20,766 bases of DNA, taken from the NCBI GenBank assembly GCA_002429615.1, contig DJAN01000246.1:1-20766 (forward strand). Reading direction: 5' to 3'. Both the position numbers and the translations under genes were made by a program. Shown piece after piece: positions 18,115 to 20,766 of the stretch (its first letter is position 1; each line of letters starts with the position of its first letter). This DNA comes from Lysobacteraceae bacterium UBA6001 (lineage in GTDB: Bacteria > Pseudomonadota > Gammaproteobacteria > Xanthomonadales > Xanthomonadaceae). Below the pieces are notes generated by a model, which made no database searches, was not told where the DNA came from, and saw only the letters and a list, made by a program, of their open reading frames with translations.

Positions 18115-18144
18115 AAAAAGGGCGTGAAGCGCTCGCGCCTTTTT
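18115..18144. terminator. Bidirectional terminator-like hairpin upstream of glgA
   Basis: AAAAAGGGCG at 18115-18124 pairs with CGCCTTTTT at 18136-18144 apart from one bulged G, around an 11-nt loop that itself contains AGCGCT. On both strands a GC stem is followed by five T, the form of a rho-independent terminator. No gene ends here, because both neighbouring genes point away. It may therefore end a short leader or small RNA, or act as an attenuator. Confidence 0.6.
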
Positions 18145-18299
18145 GATGACGGAACGGCCTGTACTCAGACCCTCTCGCGCATTCATTTCCCCATCGCGGT
18201 GCAAAGGGCCGAAAACCACCCCGGTCGAGCGCTGAATCATTCAAGCCCGGATGCATCGCGCCGATAACCCGGCATCGAAGCCTCCGGCGCCATGCCCCC

Positions 18300-19889
18300 A
18301 TGTCCGACCCCCGCGACCCGCCCACTCCCCGCCTCGGTGCCCTGCGCCGGTGGTGGCCGCGCGGCGGCGGATCGGACCCCGCCGTCCCCGCCGCGGGCAA
18401 GGCCCTGACCGGCGATTGGCTGCCCGGCGCGGGCACCTCGCCGAAGGATCGGGCGGCGGCGACCGCGGCGCTGCAGCGCCTGTTCGCCCCCGCCAAGCAA
18501 CCGCCCGCGCTGCTGTGGGCGTTCGCCGAGGGCATGTGCACGCTGCACGGCGAACTGGCCGACATGGGCGTGCGCCTGCGCAACGCCTATGAAGCGAACG
18601 ACTGGGAAGCCTACGGACGCGCCCTGCGCCAGCTGATCGACAAGTACATCCGCACCGTGGACCTGGAGCTGCTCGGCGATGGCCGCAGCGAGGCCGAGCA
18701 GTGGCGCGACCTGCTGCGGCAGGCGCTGGGCAACGCGCTGGCGACGGCGTTGCAGCGCGACCGGCTGCTGAGTGAGGAATCCCAGACGCTGGGCAACGAC
18801 CTGCGCAGCTGGCTGCCGGGCCAGCCGGTGGTGGTGTTCGAGCAGCGCCTGCGCGAGCTGAGCCACCAGATCGGCCTGCGCGCGGAGGACACGCACGAAC
18901 AGCAGAACCTGTTGCTCGGCCTGTTCGACCTGTTGCTGGAGAACGTCGGCGAACTGCTCGACGACCGCAGCTGGCTGCAGAGCCAGATCGGCGCGATTCG
19001 TCAGCTGATCGCCGGGCCGCTGGACAAGAACACGCTGGAACAGGCGCGCGGCAGCCTGCGCGAGGTGATGTACAAGCAGGGCCTGTTGAAGCAGGGCATC
19101 GCCGAGTCGAAGGACGCGATGCGCGGGATGATGGTGTCCTTCGTGGACCGGCTGGACGGGATGGCCGCCAGCACCGGCGAGTACCACGACCGCGTGGCCG
19201 GTTACTCGCAGGCCATCGCCAGCGCGCGCAGCATTTCCGAGCTGGGGCGGCTGCTGCAGGACATCCTGGCCGATACCGCCGGCGTGCAGGCGCAGGCGCT
19301 GCGTGCGCGCGACGAACTGGTGGAGGCCAAGCGCCAGGTGGACGAGGCCGAGGACCGCATCCATGCGCTGGAGCAGGAACTGCGCGACATGTCGGACCTG
19401 GTGCGCGAGGACCAGCTGACCGGCGCGTTGAACCGGCGTGGCTTCGAGGAACTGTTCGCACGCGAGCAGTCGCGCACGCTGCGCGGCGGGCAGCCGCTGT
19501 GCGTGGCGCTGATCGACCTGGACGACTTCCGCCTGCTCAACCAGACCCATGGGCATGCGGGCGGCGACGCGGCGCTGCGCCACCTGGTGGAAACAGCGCG
19601 CACGGTGCTGCGGGCCAGCGATGCGATCGCGCGTTTCGGCGGCGAGGAATTCGTATTGCTGCTGCCGGATGCGACCGCGTTCGAGGCGCATGCGGCGGTG
19701 GTGCGGCTGCAGCGGGCGCTGGGGCAGCGGGCGCTACTGCATGAAAACCTGCGCGTGTTCGTGACCTTCAGCGCGGGCGTGGCGGTGTGCCAGGCCGGCG
19801 AGAGCGCGGACTCGGTGATCAAGCGCGCAGACCGGGCGATGTATGCGGCCAAGCAGGCGGGCAAGAACCGGGTGGTGGATGCGGATTGA
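18300..19889 (+). CDS. Diguanylate cyclase (GGDEF) with a long helical N-terminal region
   Basis: Makes the second messenger c-di-GMP from two GTP. The 529-residue protein ends in a GGDEF domain (about 370-525): DQLTGALNRRGFEELF at its start, LIDLDDFRLLNQTHGHAGGD with the metal-binding Asp, active site GGEEF at 447-451, and RASD (438-441), an intact RxxD inhibitory site five residues before it. Product inhibition is therefore expected. Residues 1-45 are Pro/Gly-rich; about 60-360 are mainly helical, with a coiled coil (EAKRQVDEAEDRIHALEQEL) leading into the GGDEF domain. No membrane segment is seen, so it is probably cytoplasmic. The N-terminal region reminds me of Pseudomonas DgcP (PA5487), from memory only. 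The start at 18300 has only a weak Shine-Dalgarno. It is divergent from glgA. Confidence 0.93.
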   Translation: MSDPRDPPTPRLGALRRWWPRGGGSDPAVPAAGKALTGDWLPGAGTSPKDRAAATAALQRLFAPAKQPPALLWAFAEGMCTLHGELADMGVRLRNAYEANDWEAYGRALRQLIDKYIRTVDLELLGDGRSEAEQWRDLLRQALGNALATALQRDRLLSEESQTLGNDLRSWLPGQPVVVFEQRLRELSHQIGLRAEDTHEQQNLLLGLFDLLLENVGELLDDRSWLQSQIGAIRQLIAGPLDKNTLEQARGSLREVMYKQGLLKQGIAESKDAMRGMMVSFVDRLDGMAASTGEYHDRVAGYSQAIASARSISELGRLLQDILADTAGVQAQALRARDELVEAKRQVDEAEDRIHALEQELRDMSDLVREDQLTGALNRRGFEELFAREQSRTLRGGQPLCVALIDLDDFRLLNQTHGHAGGDAALRHLVETARTVLRASDAIARFGGEEFVLLLPDATAFEAHAAVVRLQRALGQRALLHENLRVFVTFSAGVAVCQAGESADSVIKRADRAMYAAKQAGKNRVVDAD

Positions 19890-19925
19890 GGGGGTCGGGC
19901 CGCAGCCCGATTCCTTCCACTCCAC

Positions 19926-20018
19926 CTGTAGGAGCGGCTTCAGCCGCGACCGGAAGCCAACAGGGGCAGCGGCGCGTGTTCCGGCGCTATCGCGTCGCGG
20001 CTGAAGCCGCTCCTACAG
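19926..20018. repeat. Inverted pair of REP-like elements (BIME-like)
   Basis: Arms at 19926-19950 and 19994-20018 are perfect 25-nt reverse complements around a 43-nt spacer. They carry the same core as the elements at 1923 and 4156. The pair begins 37 nt after the cyclase stop codon and lies in the convergent gap with the esterase gene, so it may serve as a transcript end or stabiliser for both. Confidence 0.92.
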
Positions 20019-20019
20019 C

Positions 20020-20109
20020 GGACATTCCGGAAGCGGGCATTTCGGAAGCGGACATTTCGGAGGCGCGCATTCCAGACGCGCACCTCCCGGAAGCGGGCAT
20101 CCGGGGCAC
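20020..20109. repeat. Degenerate 15-nt tandem repeat, about six units
   Basis: Six successive 15-nt units start at 20020, 20035, 20050, 20065, 20080 and 20095. The first three are GGACATTCCGGAAGC, GGGCATTTCGGAAGC and GGACATTTCGGAGGC; the others are more diverged. The array starts 2 nt after the REP pair and ends 12 nt before the esterase stop codon at 20122. It lacks spacers, so it is not CRISPR. Read as protein it gives a five-residue period (ADIPE, AGISE, ADISE), but no credible gene contains it. Confidence 0.8.
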
Positions 20110-20121
20110 GTTACCCCGCTC

Positions 20122-20766
20122 TCACGGCCCCACTTCGCCGGTCAATCCGAACACCTGCATCGGACCCTGCCCGGCCACATACGGCTTCCATGCCGGCACG
20201 CCTTCGCCATTCGGATTCCCACTGCGCACGAAGTTCACCAGATAGCCGCTGGCCTTCGCCGACAGCGCCAGATCCCCCGGTTTGGTATCACCGCCATAGC
20301 GCACGCCCACCGTACCGAAGAAGTACGGAATCTCACTGGCATGCGCCGCCCCCTTCGGATGCACGGCGCGGGTCGCCTCGGCGACATAGCCGAAGCGGTA
20401 GTACCAGGTCGGCAGCCCGGCCTTGGCGAACAGTTCAGCAGTCTGCCTGGCGCCATTGACCATGTAGCCATCCGGGCCGCCGATATCGTCGGCGGTGGCA
20501 CCCACCATCAGCGGCACGCGGTTGAACTTGCCGTCGCGATACGCCGTGGCCAGCTCGGCGACGACTTTCCCGTCCGCGACGGGAAACACATACGTGCCGG
20601 TGGGACCCAGGTTGCGGTCCAGCGTGGTCAGGTTGAGATCGCCCAGGATCGCCTCGGCCGGCAGCGCCCGCAGCTTCGCCAGCGCCTGCGCGTCGTCGTC
20701 GGCCACGCCCAGCGTGCGGGCGAAGCGCAGGCCGGCCTGCTCCGCGTCGGCACGGCTGCCGCGCGC
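20122..20766 (-). CDS. Type-B carboxylesterase, C-terminal part only
   Basis: The C-terminal 214 residues of an alpha/beta-hydrolase of the carboxylesterase/lipase type-B family, which hydrolyses ester bonds and is often exported. The frame is open to the right edge, so the N-terminus and the GESAG nucleophile lie outside the window. RADAEQAGLRFARTLGV at the edge fits the helix after the nucleophile region. VPLMVGATADDIGG corresponds to the segment that carries the acidic residue in relatives. GAAHASEIPYFFGTV carries the likely catalytic His in the family's GAxHxxExPYxF pattern. YLVNFVRSGNPNGEGVPAWKPY is the usual C-terminal signature. A GTG at 20706 is internal, not the start. It is convergent with the cyclase gene. 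Substrate unknown. Confidence 0.92.
   Translation of the reverse strand, partial: ARGSRADAEQAGLRFARTLGVADDDAQALAKLRALPAEAILGDLNLTTLDRNLGPTGTYVFPVADGKVVAELATAYRDGKFNRVPLMVGATADDIGGPDGYMVNGARQTAELFAKAGLPTWYYRFGYVAEATRAVHPKGAAHASEIPYFFGTVGVRYGGDTKPGDLALSAKASGYLVNFVRSGNPNGEGVPAWKPYVAGQGPMQVFGLTGEVGP

Larger units (their letters stand above)
17955..18299. promoter_or_regulatory. Divergent control region between glgA and the diguanylate cyclase
   Basis: A 345-nt gap (219 nt if glgA started at 18080) with no convincing gene. It must hold the promoter of the glucan operon on the minus strand and that of the cyclase gene on the plus strand. It contains the hairpins at 18004-18029 and 18115-18144 and an 11-nt palindrome, TGAATCATTCA, at 18233-18243 that could be a protein-binding site. 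I found no clear -35/-10 or sigma-54 element and no recognisable c-di-GMP riboswitch. Confidence 0.55.

Noticed and set aside
18200..18225. Sigma-54-type promoter for glgA (TGG and TTGCA on the minus strand)
   Set aside because: Spacing between the two elements is 3 nt too long for the -24/-12 consensus and the GC of the -24 box is missing.
17908..18240. Possible leader peptide or small gene of up to 110 codons upstream of and overlapping glgA
   Set aside because: Internal ATG at 18186 has a G-rich stretch too close (2 nt) to be a good Shine-Dalgarno, the frame shows no domain, and it crosses the hairpins and the glgA start. Left open rather than annotated.
20020..20109. CRISPR array
   Set aside because: Units are 15 nt, directly abutting and without spacers; no cas genes nearby.
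19787..20245. 152-codon plus-strand frame including a five-residue repeat from the 15-nt units
   Set aside because: It starts inside the cyclase gene, crosses the REP pair and runs antisense into the esterase gene; the repeat looks non-coding.

Overview
The window looks like chromosomal DNA of a high-GC gammaproteobacterium of the Xanthomonadaceae/Lysobacteraceae type (Xanthomonas, Stenotrophomonas, Pseudoxanthomonas and relatives). The grounds are strong G/C preference at third codon positions, a short REP-like palindrome with the core GTAGGAGCGGCTTCAGCC in several gaps, and an alpha-glucan/trehalose gene order that I associate from memory with this group. The genus cannot be fixed from sequence alone.

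Left part (1-4902): a 5'-intact FAD/NAD(P)-binding protein cut by the left edge (minus strand) is divergent from a classical SDR oxidoreductase and an OsmC-family protein (plus strand). Four minus-strand genes follow: a membrane-anchored Sel1-like repeat protein, a small NAD(P)-binding Rossmann protein of the TIP30-like atypical SDR type, a glutathione S-transferase and, at 4935-5390, a DUF4265 protein.

Centre (5480-17954, all minus strand): one compact operon in the order glgA, glgB, treZ, malQ, treY, a 57-residue DUF2934 protein, glgX. The first five genes are joined by four 4-nt stop/start overlaps (ATGA three times, GTGA once), DUF2934 follows treY after 4 nt and glgX follows after 19 nt. 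Together they can build a linear alpha-glucan (GlgA), branch it (GlgB), debranch it (GlgX), rearrange short oligosaccharides (MalQ), and turn chain ends into trehalose (TreY, then TreZ). The catalytic residues of all six enzymes are visible. No ADP-glucose pyrophosphorylase (GlgC) or phosphorylase (GlgP) gene is in the window.

Right part (17955-20766): a 345-nt divergent gap with two hairpins, one resembling a bidirectional intrinsic terminator, separates glgA from a plus-strand diguanylate cyclase with an intact GGEEF site and RxxD inhibitory site behind a long helical N-terminal region. Next come an inverted REP pair, a degenerate 15-nt tandem repeat, and the C-terminal part of a type-B carboxylesterase cut by the right edge (minus strand).

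No tRNA, rRNA, CRISPR array, integrase, transposase or phage gene was seen. The more unusual points are the small DUF2934 gene inside the glucan operon, the leader structures and long N-terminus of glgA, the divergent c-di-GMP synthase, and the repeat cluster at 19926-20109.
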